A stretch of 5,409 bases of DNA from Ruminococcus sp. (GTDB taxonomy: Bacteria; Bacillota; Clostridia; Oscillospirales; Ruminococcaceae): contig DNLQ01000172.1 in the NCBI GenBank assembly GCA_003488415.1, positions 1 through 5,409 of the forward strand, in the 5' to 3' direction. A model generated the notes under the pieces. The model was not told the DNA's origin and made no database searches. It saw only the letters and a program-made list of their open reading frames with translations. The number at the start of each line of letters is the position of its first letter. Positions within the stretch are counted from its first letter, which is position 1. Of the stretch, positions 1 to 5,409 are shown in pieces. Both the position numbers and the translations under genes were made by a program.

Positions 1-848
1 AGTCCTTCGCCTTCCAGAAGCTCGGTTACGAGACCTTCAAGGAGCTGGATGCCGGCGAGATCGTGAAGATCACTGAGGACGGCTGTGAAGTCCTCGATCC
101 CGGCGATCCCTCCAAACTCAAGATATGCACCTTCATGTGGACTTATTACGGCTACCCTACTGCTGTGTACGAGGGAGTCAACGTTGAGGTCATGCGTACA
201 CGCAACGGCGAGATCATGGCTGAAAACGATATCAATAACGGCTGCCTCCCCGACGTTGACTACGTATGCGGTGTACCGGACTCAGGTACTCCCCACGCCA
301 TAGGCTATGCCAACAGGAGTGGCATCCCCTTTGCCCGCCCCTTCATAAAGTATACACCCACCTGGCCCCGCAGCTTCATGCCTACAAACCAGAGCATGAG
401 AAATGTGGTCGCAAAAATGAAGCTGATACCCGTTCACGAGCTCATCGAGGGAAAAAGGCTCCTGTTCGTGGACGACAGCATAGTGAGAGGTACCCAGATG
501 CGTGAGACCGTGGAGTTCCTCTACGAGAACGGCGCTAAGGAAGTACATATGCGTTCTGCCTGTCCCCCTATCATGTACGGCTGCAAGTACCTCAATTTCT
601 CACGCAGCCACTCCGAGCTGGAGCTTATCGCAAGACAGATCATCCATGAGTTCGAGGGCGAGGAGGGCGTGAAGTATATCGCCGAGTACAGCGATTCTTC
701 CACCGAGAGAGGCAAGCGTCTGCGTGACGAGATCTGCCGCAGACTCAAGCTCACTTCCCTGGAGTTCCAGTCTCTCCCGGGCAAGGTGAAGGCTGTGGGA
801 CTCCCCGAATGCAAGCTCTGCACCTACTGCTGGAGCGGAAAAGAATAA
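1..848 (+). CDS. purF: Amidophosphoribosyltransferase (PurF), C-terminal part, 5'-truncated by window edge
   Basis: PurF makes 5-phosphoribosylamine from PRPP and glutamine, the first committed step of purine synthesis in the cytoplasm. The reading frame is open from base 3 and has no start in the window: residues SFAFQKLG and DAGEIVKI match the end of the glutaminase domain of PurF, so the GTG at 63 is internal. Seen in the phosphoribosyltransferase domain: GVPDSG (near 270-287) and the PRPP-binding loop FVDDSIVRGTQ (465-497). Four cysteines fall where the Fe-S cluster ligands of the B. subtilis-type enzyme lie: codons at 126, 582, 819 and 828 (the last two as CTYC), with an extra cysteine at 810. 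This suggests a cluster-bearing, oxygen-sensitive enzyme. The C-terminal 80 residues (SHSELELIARQII onward) depart from the textbook PurF pattern, and the Cys of the usual SCA motif near the domain boundary is Phe. The family call is secure; the details of the variant are not. It ends with TAA, 170 bases before purM. Confidence 0.93.
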   Translation, partial: SFAFQKLGYETFKELDAGEIVKITEDGCEVLDPGDPSKLKICTFMWTYYGYPTAVYEGVNVEVMRTRNGEIMAENDINNGCLPDVDYVCGVPDSGTPHAIGYANRSGIPFARPFIKYTPTWPRSFMPTNQSMRNVVAKMKLIPVHELIEGKRLLFVDDSIVRGTQMRETVEFLYENGAKEVHMRSACPPIMYGCKYLNFSRSHSELELIARQIIHEFEGEEGVKYIAEYSDSSTERGKRLRDEICRRLKLTSLEFQSLPGKVKAVGLPECKLCTYCWSGKE

Positions 849-861
849 TACTTTGATTTGT

Positions 862-978
862 TGCTCCGCCGATCTGCCTGACGATCCAGCCGGAACCGAT
901 CTCCCGGCGCAGTCCCGTGACATACCCTTAGTGCCGGTTCTTACGGACGGCTTTTGTCAGCGTTTCCTCTGCGGAGCA
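862..978 (+). promoter_or_regulatory. Nested inverted repeats, possible structured RNA leader upstream of purM
   Basis: By eye I find an outer perfect 8-base pair arm, TGCTCCGC (862-869) against GCGGAGCA (971-978). Inside it, AGCCG (888-892) faces CGGCT (948-952), and GAACCG (893-898) faces CGGTTC (935-940) with a 7-base bulge. A competing stem CCGGCGC (904-910) against GTGCCGG (931-937, one G-U pair) shares bases with the GAACCG stem, so the two cannot both form fully. The arrangement could be an RNA processing or attenuation element between purF and purM. It does not match any riboswitch I recognise, and chance pairing in a GC-rich spacer is possible. Confidence 0.35.
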
Positions 979-1005
979 TTCAAGCTATCTGACAGCTACT
1001 ATAAT

Positions 1006-1010
1006 GGAGG
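1006..1010 (+). promoter_or_regulatory. Ribosome binding site that sets the purM start
   Basis: GGAGG lies 8 bases before the ATG at 1019. A second in-frame ATG at 1004 runs directly into this site and has no Shine-Dalgarno sequence of its own, so 1019 is the start. Confidence 0.85.
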
Positions 1011-1018
1011 ATTTTTAT

Positions 1019-2059
1019 ATGAACAACAACAGTTTTTCCGAGAGCTACAAGAAGGCAGGCGTCGATGTTACAGCAGGCTACAAGGCTGTTGAACTGATGA
1101 AGTCACACATCGCCCGCACAATGACTGCCGGTGCGCTCTCTGGCATCGGCGGCTTCGGAGGTCTTTTCGAGCTGGATACCACTGGTATCTCCAAGCCCGT
1201 CCTCGTTTCCGGCACCGACGGAGTCGGCACCAAGATCAAGCTGGCTTTCGTTATGGATAAGCATGATACCGTCGGTATCGACTGCGTTGCCATGTGCGTC
1301 AATGATATTATCTGCTGCGGCGCAAAGCCTCTGTTCTTCCTGGACTATATCGCCTGCGGAAAGAACTACCCCGAGAAGATAGAGAAGATCGTTGCAGGTG
1401 TGGCTGAGGGCTGCGTCCAGGCTGGCTGTTCCCTCATAGGCGGCGAGACTGCCGAGCATCCCGGTCTTATGCCCATCGACGAGTACGACCTGGCAGGCTT
1501 CTCCGTGGGAGTGGTCGACAAGGACAAGATACTCAGACCGGATACCCAGAAAGCCGGTGACGTCCTTATCGCTATCAAGTCCAGCGGAGTCCACTCAAAC
1601 GGCTTCTCACTGGTAAGAAGCGTTTTCGATATCAACCAGCAGAACCTCAATATGCACTTCGATGACCTCGGTACTACCCTGGGCGAGTGCCTGCTGACTC
1701 CCACACGTATCTACGTCAAGGCTGTTCTCAGCCTCCTGGAGCAGGTGAATGTCAAGTCCATTTCACATATCACCGGAGGCGGCTTCTACGAGAACATCCC
1801 CAGAGCCCTCCCCAAGAACCTCGCTGCAAAGATCGAGCGTGACGCCGTTGACGTTCTGCCCATCTTCAAGCTCATCGCAAGAGCCGGTAATATCCCGGAG
1901 CGTGATATGTTCAATACCTTCAATATGGGTGTCGGCATGATCGTCTCCGTTGATAAGAACGATGCTGACAAGGCTGTAAGCGTTCTGAAGGATGCCGGTG
2001 AGGAGGCTTACGTTCTCGGAGAGCTGGTAGAGTCAGAAGAGGGAGTTATCATCTGCTGA
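1019..2059 (+). CDS. purM: Phosphoribosylformylglycinamidine cyclo-ligase (AIR synthetase, PurM)
   Basis: PurM closes FGAM to aminoimidazole ribonucleotide with ATP, the fifth step of purine synthesis, as a cytoplasmic dimer. From the ATG at 1019 the protein has 346 residues, the usual length for the family. Seen in order: SYKKAGVDVTAG near the N-terminus, SGTDGVGTK (64-72), VND (94-96), GAKPLFFLDY, GGETAEHPG (141-149), SSGVHSNGFSLVR (188-200), TPTRIYVK, TGGGFYENIPR (252-262) and FNMGVGM (301-307). These are the nucleotide- and substrate-binding signatures of PurM and nothing looks broken. Residue 147 is His where many homologues have Met (GGETAEMPG). The stop codon overlaps the ATG of the next gene in TGATG, so the DUF3592-like gene is probably translated by coupling to purM. 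Confidence 0.97.
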   Translation: MNNNSFSESYKKAGVDVTAGYKAVELMKSHIARTMTAGALSGIGGFGGLFELDTTGISKPVLVSGTDGVGTKIKLAFVMDKHDTVGIDCVAMCVNDIICCGAKPLFFLDYIACGKNYPEKIEKIVAGVAEGCVQAGCSLIGGETAEHPGLMPIDEYDLAGFSVGVVDKDKILRPDTQKAGDVLIAIKSSGVHSNGFSLVRSVFDINQQNLNMHFDDLGTTLGECLLTPTRIYVKAVLSLLEQVNVKSISHITGGGFYENIPRALPKNLAAKIERDAVDVLPIFKLIARAGNIPERDMFNTFNMGVGMIVSVDKNDADKAVSVLKDAGEEAYVLGELVESEEGVIIC

Positions 2060-2526
2060 TGTACCTCCTTCTTATCGCAGGCATCATAGCCGTCCTTATG
2101 GGACTTGCCCTCGTCTTCGCCGGTATCCGGCAGGGTATGGATCATATCTCCTCAGAGGAGAATTTCACGGAGACTGAGGGCTATGTGATCGACATCAAGT
2201 CAAGACTCACTGCCTGCACCATACATTACATCCCCGTCATTGCAAGAGAGTACAGCGCCGTTATTCAGTTCAGGACCGACGGCGGCGAGGACGTGACCGC
2301 TTCAATGCCCTTCATCATGAAGTCCTCACCTGCCTTTGCCGATTACCGGGCAAGTCTTGAAAACGGCGTTCCGCTCCCCGTTAAATACGATCCGGAGGAT
2401 CCTCAGAACTGCTTCTGCGGCGATAACAGAGGCTTCCGGGTGCGTGAAACAGTTTACAGGATCATCGCTGCTGTACCTGTGCTGCTGATCGGATACGCTC
2501 TTATCTGGTGGCACTTCAATATTTAA
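2059..2526 (+). CDS. DUF3592-like membrane protein (first copy)
   Basis: A 155-residue protein with a hydrophobic N-terminal segment (about 2-23) and a C-terminal one (about 134-151) enclosing a polar domain. The domain has the DUF3592 layout: a TEGYVIDI strand after the first membrane segment, YSAVIQFRTDGGED in the middle (65-78), then VKYDPEDPQNCF (108-119), which matches the family's 'V.YDP..P' signature. The function of the family is unknown. The gene starts inside the purM stop (TGATG) and has no well-placed Shine-Dalgarno sequence (GGGAG at 2041-2045 is 13 bases away), so it probably depends on termination-reinitiation after purM. The expansin gene follows 13 bases after its stop, and a second gene of the same layout lies beyond it. 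Four cysteines are present, two of them close together (C118, C120). Confidence 0.75.
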   Translation: MYLLLIAGIIAVLMGLALVFAGIRQGMDHISSEENFTETEGYVIDIKSRLTACTIHYIPVIAREYSAVIQFRTDGGEDVTASMPFIMKSSPAFADYRASLENGVPLPVKYDPEDPQNCFCGDNRGFRVRETVYRIIAAVPVLLIGYALIWWHFNI

Positions 2527-2536
2527 GGGTGTGATC
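2524..2536 (+). promoter_or_regulatory. Extended ribosome binding site of the expansin gene
   Basis: TAAGGGTGTGATC matches 11 of 13 bases of the full anti-16S complement TAAGGAGGTGATC. The core ends at about 2531, which leaves 8 bases to the TTG at 2540. The in-frame GTG at 2531 lies inside this site and so is an unlikely start. The first three bases are also the TAA stop of the preceding gene. Confidence 0.65.
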
Positions 2537-2539
2537 TTT

Positions 2540-3409
2540 TTGAAAAAGCTCATCTCAGTCCTGCTGCCTGCACTTCTCCTCGCCGGCTCTGCTGCCGGTA
2601 CTTCCGCTGTGTCAGCAGGCAAAGACTCCAGGGATATCAACGGCGACGGCAGAGTCGATGCCTTTGATGTTGTGGCTGCAAGGAAACACAGCCTCCCGGC
2701 TGACGAGCTGAACAGTATCGCAGATTTCGTGCTGGGTAAGGATGCCCCTGCTCCTCAGTCCTCTGACTTCACTGTCGACGAGAGCTGCATCCTCGAACCT
2801 AAAGGCACTGTCCACACCGGCGACGGCACCTTCTACGGCGGAGGTTATGTGGGCGGATGCGCCATGCTTGATCCCGTATCCACCGATTACTGGATCGTTG
2901 CCATGAACCTCGCCGACTACAACGAGGGACAGCTTGCCGGTGCATACCTTGAGGTAACAGGTGAGCTGGGTACTATCAATATGCTGGTGACTGATCTGCT
3001 GCCGGAAGGAAAAAAAGGCGATCTCGACCTCTACGTGGACGCTTTCCCGCTGATCGCTCCGGCTGAGAAGGGCAGAGTCCCGGTGAGCTGGAAGATAGTA
3101 CCGCTGGATACTGCCGCAGACGCTCCCGTCTGCTATAAGTACAAGGAGGGTACTACCGAGTTCTGGTGCGGAGTGCAGGTGCGCAATCACCGCTACCCCA
3201 TCACCCGGCTGGAATACCTCGACGAAAACGGCGAGTTCCGTGAGATCGGACGCCGGCGCTATAACTACTTTGAATCTGACAAAATGGGCAAAGGCCCGTT
3301 CACCTTCCGTATTACGGATATTTACGGTCAGGTCATCATAGACAGGGATATACCGCTCTCCTATGACGATACTGAAATAATACCGGGACACGTTCAGTTC
3401 CCGGAATAA
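2540..3409 (+). CDS. Secreted expansin (EXLX1/YoaJ type) with N-terminal dockerin-like EF-hand
   Basis: Expansins loosen cellulose and plant wall polymers without cutting them. From TTG 2540 the protein has 289 residues. A signal peptide (MKK, hydrophobic core, VSA cleavage near 26) carries LAGS where a lipobox would need Cys, so it is not a lipoprotein. One EF-hand calcium loop, DINGDGRVDAFD (32-43), follows. The rest is a two-domain expansin: double-psi beta-barrel D1 (about 86-187) and CBM63-like D2 (about 190-289). Compared from memory with B. subtilis EXLX1, key residues align as T12=T97, D71=D152, D82=D163, W126=W209 and Y157=Y241. Tyr73 is Leu154 and Trp125 is Phe208. KEG..., QVRNHRYP, YNYF and the final PGHVQFPE are shared. 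Four cysteines (83, 107, 198, 210), absent from EXLX1, could form disulfides. GTG 2531 (292 residues) is the alternative start. The gene lies between two DUF3592-like genes inside a purine operon. Confidence 0.9.
   Translation: MKKLISVLLPALLLAGSAAGTSAVSAGKDSRDINGDGRVDAFDVVAARKHSLPADELNSIADFVLGKDAPAPQSSDFTVDESCILEPKGTVHTGDGTFYGGGYVGGCAMLDPVSTDYWIVAMNLADYNEGQLAGAYLEVTGELGTINMLVTDLLPEGKKGDLDLYVDAFPLIAPAEKGRVPVSWKIVPLDTAADAPVCYKYKEGTTEFWCGVQVRNHRYPITRLEYLDENGEFREIGRRRYNYFESDKMGKGPFTFRITDIYGQVIIDRDIPLSYDDTEIIPGHVQFPE
2624..2740 (+). other. Dockerin-like segment of the expansin, one calcium loop only
   Basis: Residues 32-43 (2633-2668) follow the D-x-N-x-D-G-x-x-x-x-x-D pattern of a dockerin type I repeat and are followed by a short helix (VVAARKHSL). 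A complete dockerin has two such repeats. Here the second half (ELNSIADFVLGK, ending near 2740) keeps only the helix-like ending and lacks the calcium ligands. It could be a reduced dockerin that no longer binds cohesin, or a lone EF-hand used for stability. Confidence 0.6.
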
Positions 3410-3421
3410 GCGGAGGACGCT

Positions 3422-3913
3422 ATGAAAGTTGACACTATCGACTATATCTGGGTCATCGTTTCCTGGTGCATAATCGGATTCAGCTTCTACAGGAACCATC
3501 TGTCATCAGGCATAATCATCGTTTATTTCCTTATGGTCATCGTCTTCTTCATCCACATCTTCATGGCAAGAAGGAGAATGGCAGGTACCGAAAGAGCCTA
3601 CGGCGAGATCACCGGATATCAGATGAAGGATAACAGGCTCTCACTGAAGGACGGCAACTGGATGTACCCTGTTGTCAGGTACGAGACCGAGGACGGCAGA
3701 GTGGTGAACTCTGTTTACAGCATCGCTTCAAAGGAACAGATATACAGCATCGGTGACTCAGAGCTGATATGCTATGACCCCGCAGATCCGCTTTTCTTCT
3801 ACTTTGCCGAGCGTGAAGGAGACCTCACTGCAAGCTACTACCGCTACATGATAGCCGGCGCAGTGATAACTATTGCCCTCTTCTTCCTGTCCCGGGCATT
3901 ATTTGGAGGCTGA
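3422..3913 (+). CDS. DUF3592-like membrane protein (second copy)
   Basis: A 163-residue protein with two hydrophobic segments near the N-terminus (about 7-23 and 29-48), a positive stop (ARRR, 49-52), a polar domain, and a third hydrophobic segment (about 142-160). The polar domain repeats the DUF3592 layout of the gene at 2059: AYGEITGY (59-66), YPVVRYETEDGRVVNS (82-97) and LICYDPADPLFF (115-126). The two proteins share this pattern but are strongly diverged, so they may be old paralogues or independent recruits. The function is unknown. GGAGG (3412-3416) sits 5 bases before the ATG, and the gene starts 12 bases after the expansin stop. Its TGA overlaps an ATG of purN (TGATG). Confidence 0.7.
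   Translation: MKVDTIDYIWVIVSWCIIGFSFYRNHLSSGIIIVYFLMVIVFFIHIFMARRRMAGTERAYGEITGYQMKDNRLSLKDGNWMYPVVRYETEDGRVVNSVYSIASKEQIYSIGDSELICYDPADPLFFYFAEREGDLTASYYRYMIAGAVITIALFFLSRALFGG
3905..3909 (+). promoter_or_regulatory. Ribosome binding site of purN, inside the preceding gene
   Basis: GGAGG lies in the last codons of the second DUF3592-like gene. It is 3 bases from the ATG at 3913, which is too tight, and 9 bases from the in-frame ATG at 3919. I therefore prefer 3919, though coupled reinitiation at 3913 through the TGATG overlap cannot be excluded. Confidence 0.65.
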
Positions 3914-3918
3914 TGGAA

Positions 3919-4545
3919 ATGAAGAACATTATCGTACTGGTGTCCGGCGGAGGTACTAACCTCCAGGCTCTTATCGACGCCCAGGATTCCGGTATCATTC
4001 AGGGCGGCAGGATCACCTGCGTGATCTCCTCAAAGCCCGGTGTCTACGCCCTTGAAAGAGCCGCTAAAGCCGGCATCCCTACAAGAGTCATCCCCCGCAA
4101 GGAGTTCCCCGACAGCCTCTCCTACAGCCGTGAGATACTTGCAGCTCTGAACGAGGAGAAGGCTGACCTGGTAGTTCTTGCCGGATTTATGACCATTCTT
4201 GACCAGTGCGTCACAAAGGCTTACCCCTATAAGATAATCAACGTCCACCCGGCACTTATCCCTTCCTTCTGCGGTGAGGGCTTCTACGGACTCAGAGTCC
4301 ACGAGGCTGCGCTGGAGTACGGCGTCAAGGTGAGCGGTGCTACGGTACACTTCGTCAATGAAAAGGCTGATGCAGGCGCTATTATCCTCCAGGGTACGGT
4401 GGCAGTGGAAAGCACCGATACTCCGGAGATACTACAGAGACGCATTATGGAAAACGTGGAGTGGAAGCTCCTCCCAAGAGCAGTCTCTCTGTTCTGCCAG
4501 GACAAGATCGACATCGTTGACGGCAAGGCTTTTGTGAGGGAATGA
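3919..4545 (+). CDS. purN: Phosphoribosylglycinamide formyltransferase (GART, PurN)
   Basis: PurN transfers a formyl group from 10-formyltetrahydrofolate to glycinamide ribonucleotide, the third step of purine synthesis. From ATG 3919 it has 208 residues, normal for the family (210 if ATG 3913 is used). Seen: the phosphate-binding loop VSGGGTNLQALIDA near the N-terminus, VISSKPGVYALERA, and the catalytic triad of the family as N108 and H110 in INVHPALIP and D151 in NEKADAGAIILQ. GATVHFV and the C-terminal ILQRRIMENVEWKLLPRA segment also fit. In many purine operons purN follows purM directly; here a three-gene block separates them. The next gene begins one base after the TGA. Confidence 0.96.
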   Translation: MKNIIVLVSGGGTNLQALIDAQDSGIIQGGRITCVISSKPGVYALERAAKAGIPTRVIPRKEFPDSLSYSREILAALNEEKADLVVLAGFMTILDQCVTKAYPYKIINVHPALIPSFCGEGFYGLRVHEAALEYGVKVSGATVHFVNEKADAGAIILQGTVAVESTDTPEILQRRIMENVEWKLLPRAVSLFCQDKIDIVDGKAFVRE

Positions 4546-4546
4546 T

Positions 4547-5113
4547 ATGAGTACCCTCCTGAGCAGCCTGAAACAGAAACAGACCATTCAGAAGCTCTTC
4601 CTGTGCTTCATGATGTACGCAGTCCTCGGCTGGTGCTACGAGGTCGTGCTGGAGACTTTCATCTATAAATGGGGCTTCTCTAACCGTGGAGTCCTCTTCG
4701 GTCCATACTGCCCCGTGTACGGCGTGGGCGCACTCACCTTCCAGCTTCTCTTCGGAAGACTCAAAAAGAAAAAGGTCAGTCCCATGTGGGAGATAGTCAA
4801 GGTCGTGGTCATCTTCCTCGGATGTATGGCGGCGGCGACGCTTATCGAACTTGCCGCAAGCTACATCCTCGAAGCCGCTACAGGTACCTGGCCGTGGACT
4901 ACATATGCCGATTATAAGTACAACTATCAGGCAAGGATCGCTCTTTCCACTTCCCTCCGCTTCGGACTGGGCGGAGTCATATTCATGTACCTGGTACAGC
5001 CCCTCTTCGACTGGATGCTCTCTAAGCCCAGCCGGAAAGCTCTCAACTGTATCGCACTGACTGCGGCTCTGATAGTCGCCGCAGACTGTATATACACCTT
5101 CATACTGAAATAA
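4547..5113 (+). CDS. Polytopic membrane protein, putative ABC-transporter type IV (CmpB/DUF1113) family
   Basis: A 188-residue protein with about five hydrophobic segments (near 16-38, 55-71, 83-107, 136-155 and 165-187) and a basic loop (RLKKKK, 71-76). GWCYEVVLE (28-36) and NRGVLFGPYCPVYGVG (46-61) match the N-terminal signature of the PF06541 family, and ARIALSTSLRFGLGG (129-143) occupies the place of its later N-G-R-I-like motif. No ATP-binding partner is visible nearby, so the 'transporter' name is a database label, not a demonstrated role. GAGGG (4536-4540) within the end of purN lies 6 bases before the ATG. The gap to purN is a single base. Its position between two purine enzymes makes co-expression with them likely; a link to purine or precursor transport would be speculation. 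Confidence 0.8.
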   Translation: MSTLLSSLKQKQTIQKLFLCFMMYAVLGWCYEVVLETFIYKWGFSNRGVLFGPYCPVYGVGALTFQLLFGRLKKKKVSPMWEIVKVVVIFLGCMAAATLIELAASYILEAATGTWPWTTYADYKYNYQARIALSTSLRFGLGGVIFMYLVQPLFDWMLSKPSRKALNCIALTAALIVAADCIYTFILK

Positions 5114-5125
5114 AGGAGAATCATT

Positions 5126-5409
5126 ATGATAAAGCTCGATTTAGCAAAACAGCTCAGCTCTAATCCCTACCCCGGAAGAGGTATCGTCATCGGTAAGTCA
5201 GAGGACGGAAAATACGCCGTTACCGCTTACTTCATCATGGGACGCAGCGAGAACAGCCGCAACCGTGTGTTCGTTGAGGACGGCGAGGGTATCCGCACCC
5301 AGGCTTTCGATCCCTCAAAGCTCACCGATCCCCACCTTATCATCTACTCACCTGTAAGAGTACTCGGCAGCAAGCTCATCGTTACAAACGGCGATCAGAC
5401 CGATACGAT
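5126..5409 (+). CDS. IMP cyclohydrolase, PurO-type, N-terminal part (3'-truncated by window edge)
   Basis: The frame from ATG 5126 is open to the end of the window (94 complete codons). It has AAGGAG (5113-5118) 7 bases upstream. NPYPGRGIVIG (13-23), YFIMGRSENSRNRVF and VTNGDQTDT match the clostridial members of the IMP cyclohydrolase family (PF07826, related to archaeal PurO) as I remember them. The enzyme closes FAICAR to IMP, the last step of the pathway. Most bacteria do this with the C-terminal-fused bifunctional PurH; a stand-alone cyclohydrolase implies a separate AICAR transformylase gene, probably just downstream and outside the window. Catalytic residues further on cannot be checked because the gene is cut. 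The family call rests on memory of close homologues, not on a search. Confidence 0.85.
   Translation, partial: MIKLDLAKQLSSNPYPGRGIVIGKSEDGKYAVTAYFIMGRSENSRNRVFVEDGEGIRTQAFDPSKLTDPHLIIYSPVRVLGSKLIVTNGDQTDT

Larger units (their letters stand above)
849..1018 (+). other. purF-purM intergenic region
   Basis: This is the only sizeable non-coding gap in the window. It holds nested inverted repeats (listed separately), the purM Shine-Dalgarno sequence, a 7-base direct repeat CCGATCT (869-875 and 896-902), and no credible gene. An ORF that opens at 853 runs out of frame into purM and looks like no protein. A TATAAT at 1000-1005 has no matching -35 box and is too close to the start codon to serve as a promoter. 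No strong intrinsic terminator is visible: the run after the stem ending at 952 is only four T. purM is probably transcribed through from purF. Confidence 0.7.

Noticed and set aside
888..955. Intrinsic terminator after purF
   Set aside because: The stem is bulged with a long loop, and only four T follow. This is too weak for a terminator, and the downstream genes belong to the same pathway.
1000..1005. Perfect TATAAT box just before purM
   Set aside because: No TTGACA-like sequence lies 16-18 bases upstream (around 976-983). Transcription from it would start near 1012, removing the GGAGG site used for purM. It overlaps the ATG and SD context by chance.
853..1092. Small + strand ORF across the purF-purM gap
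   Set aside because: It overlaps purM out of frame, has no ribosome binding site and resembles no protein family.
1103..1594. Minus-strand ORF opposite purM
   Set aside because: It is a shadow of a full-length, well-conserved purM and has no family resemblance of its own.
2612..3499. Long minus-strand ORF opposite the expansin
   Set aside because: It mirrors the coding strand of a well-supported expansin gene. The open frame is a by-product of codon bias, and its translation has no recognisable motifs.
1..5409. CRISPR array, tRNA, rRNA, insertion sequence or attachment site
   Set aside because: No regular repeat-spacer series, cloverleaf, transposase or terminal inverted repeats with target duplications were seen, including at the borders of the DUF3592-expansin-DUF3592 block.

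Overview
The window is a stretch of a de novo purine biosynthesis operon. All genes are on the + strand and tightly packed, and the organism is most likely a Gram-positive anaerobe of the Clostridia, probably a Ruminococcus-like member of the Oscillospiraceae. The lineage is an inference. It rests on the strong GGAGG-type ribosome binding sites, the purF-purM-purN order followed by a stand-alone IMP cyclohydrolase, the moderately GC-rich, C-ending codon use, and a dockerin-like calcium loop on a secreted plant-wall protein, typical of fibre-degrading ruminococci.

Layout: (1) the 3' part of purF (1-848; start and glutaminase domain lie upstream of the window); (2) a 170-base non-coding gap (849-1018) with nested inverted repeats; (3) purM (1019-2059); (4) a three-gene block foreign to purine synthesis: a DUF3592-like membrane protein (2059-2526), a secreted expansin with an N-terminal dockerin-like EF-hand (2540-3409), and a second DUF3592-like membrane protein (3422-3913); (5) purN (3919-4545); (6) a polytopic membrane protein of the CmpB/'ABC-transporter type IV' family (4547-5113); (7) the 5' end of a PurO-type IMP cyclohydrolase (5126 to the window edge).

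PurF, PurN, PurM and the IMP cyclohydrolase catalyse the first, third, fifth and last steps from PRPP to IMP. The striking part is the block between purM and purN. Its middle gene encodes a protein that resembles Bacillus subtilis EXLX1 (YoaJ) along its whole expansin module, including the C-terminal end, so it should be exported and loosen cellulose-rich plant wall without hydrolysing it. The block is joined to purM and purN by TGATG stop/start contacts on both sides and has no visible promoter or terminator of its own. The expansin is therefore probably co-transcribed with nucleotide synthesis genes. Whether this is a functional link or a hitch-hiking insertion cannot be told from sequence alone.

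Three genes (purM, the expansin, purN) have an in-frame start codon inside or too near the Shine-Dalgarno sequence. In each case I chose the downstream start because of the spacing.
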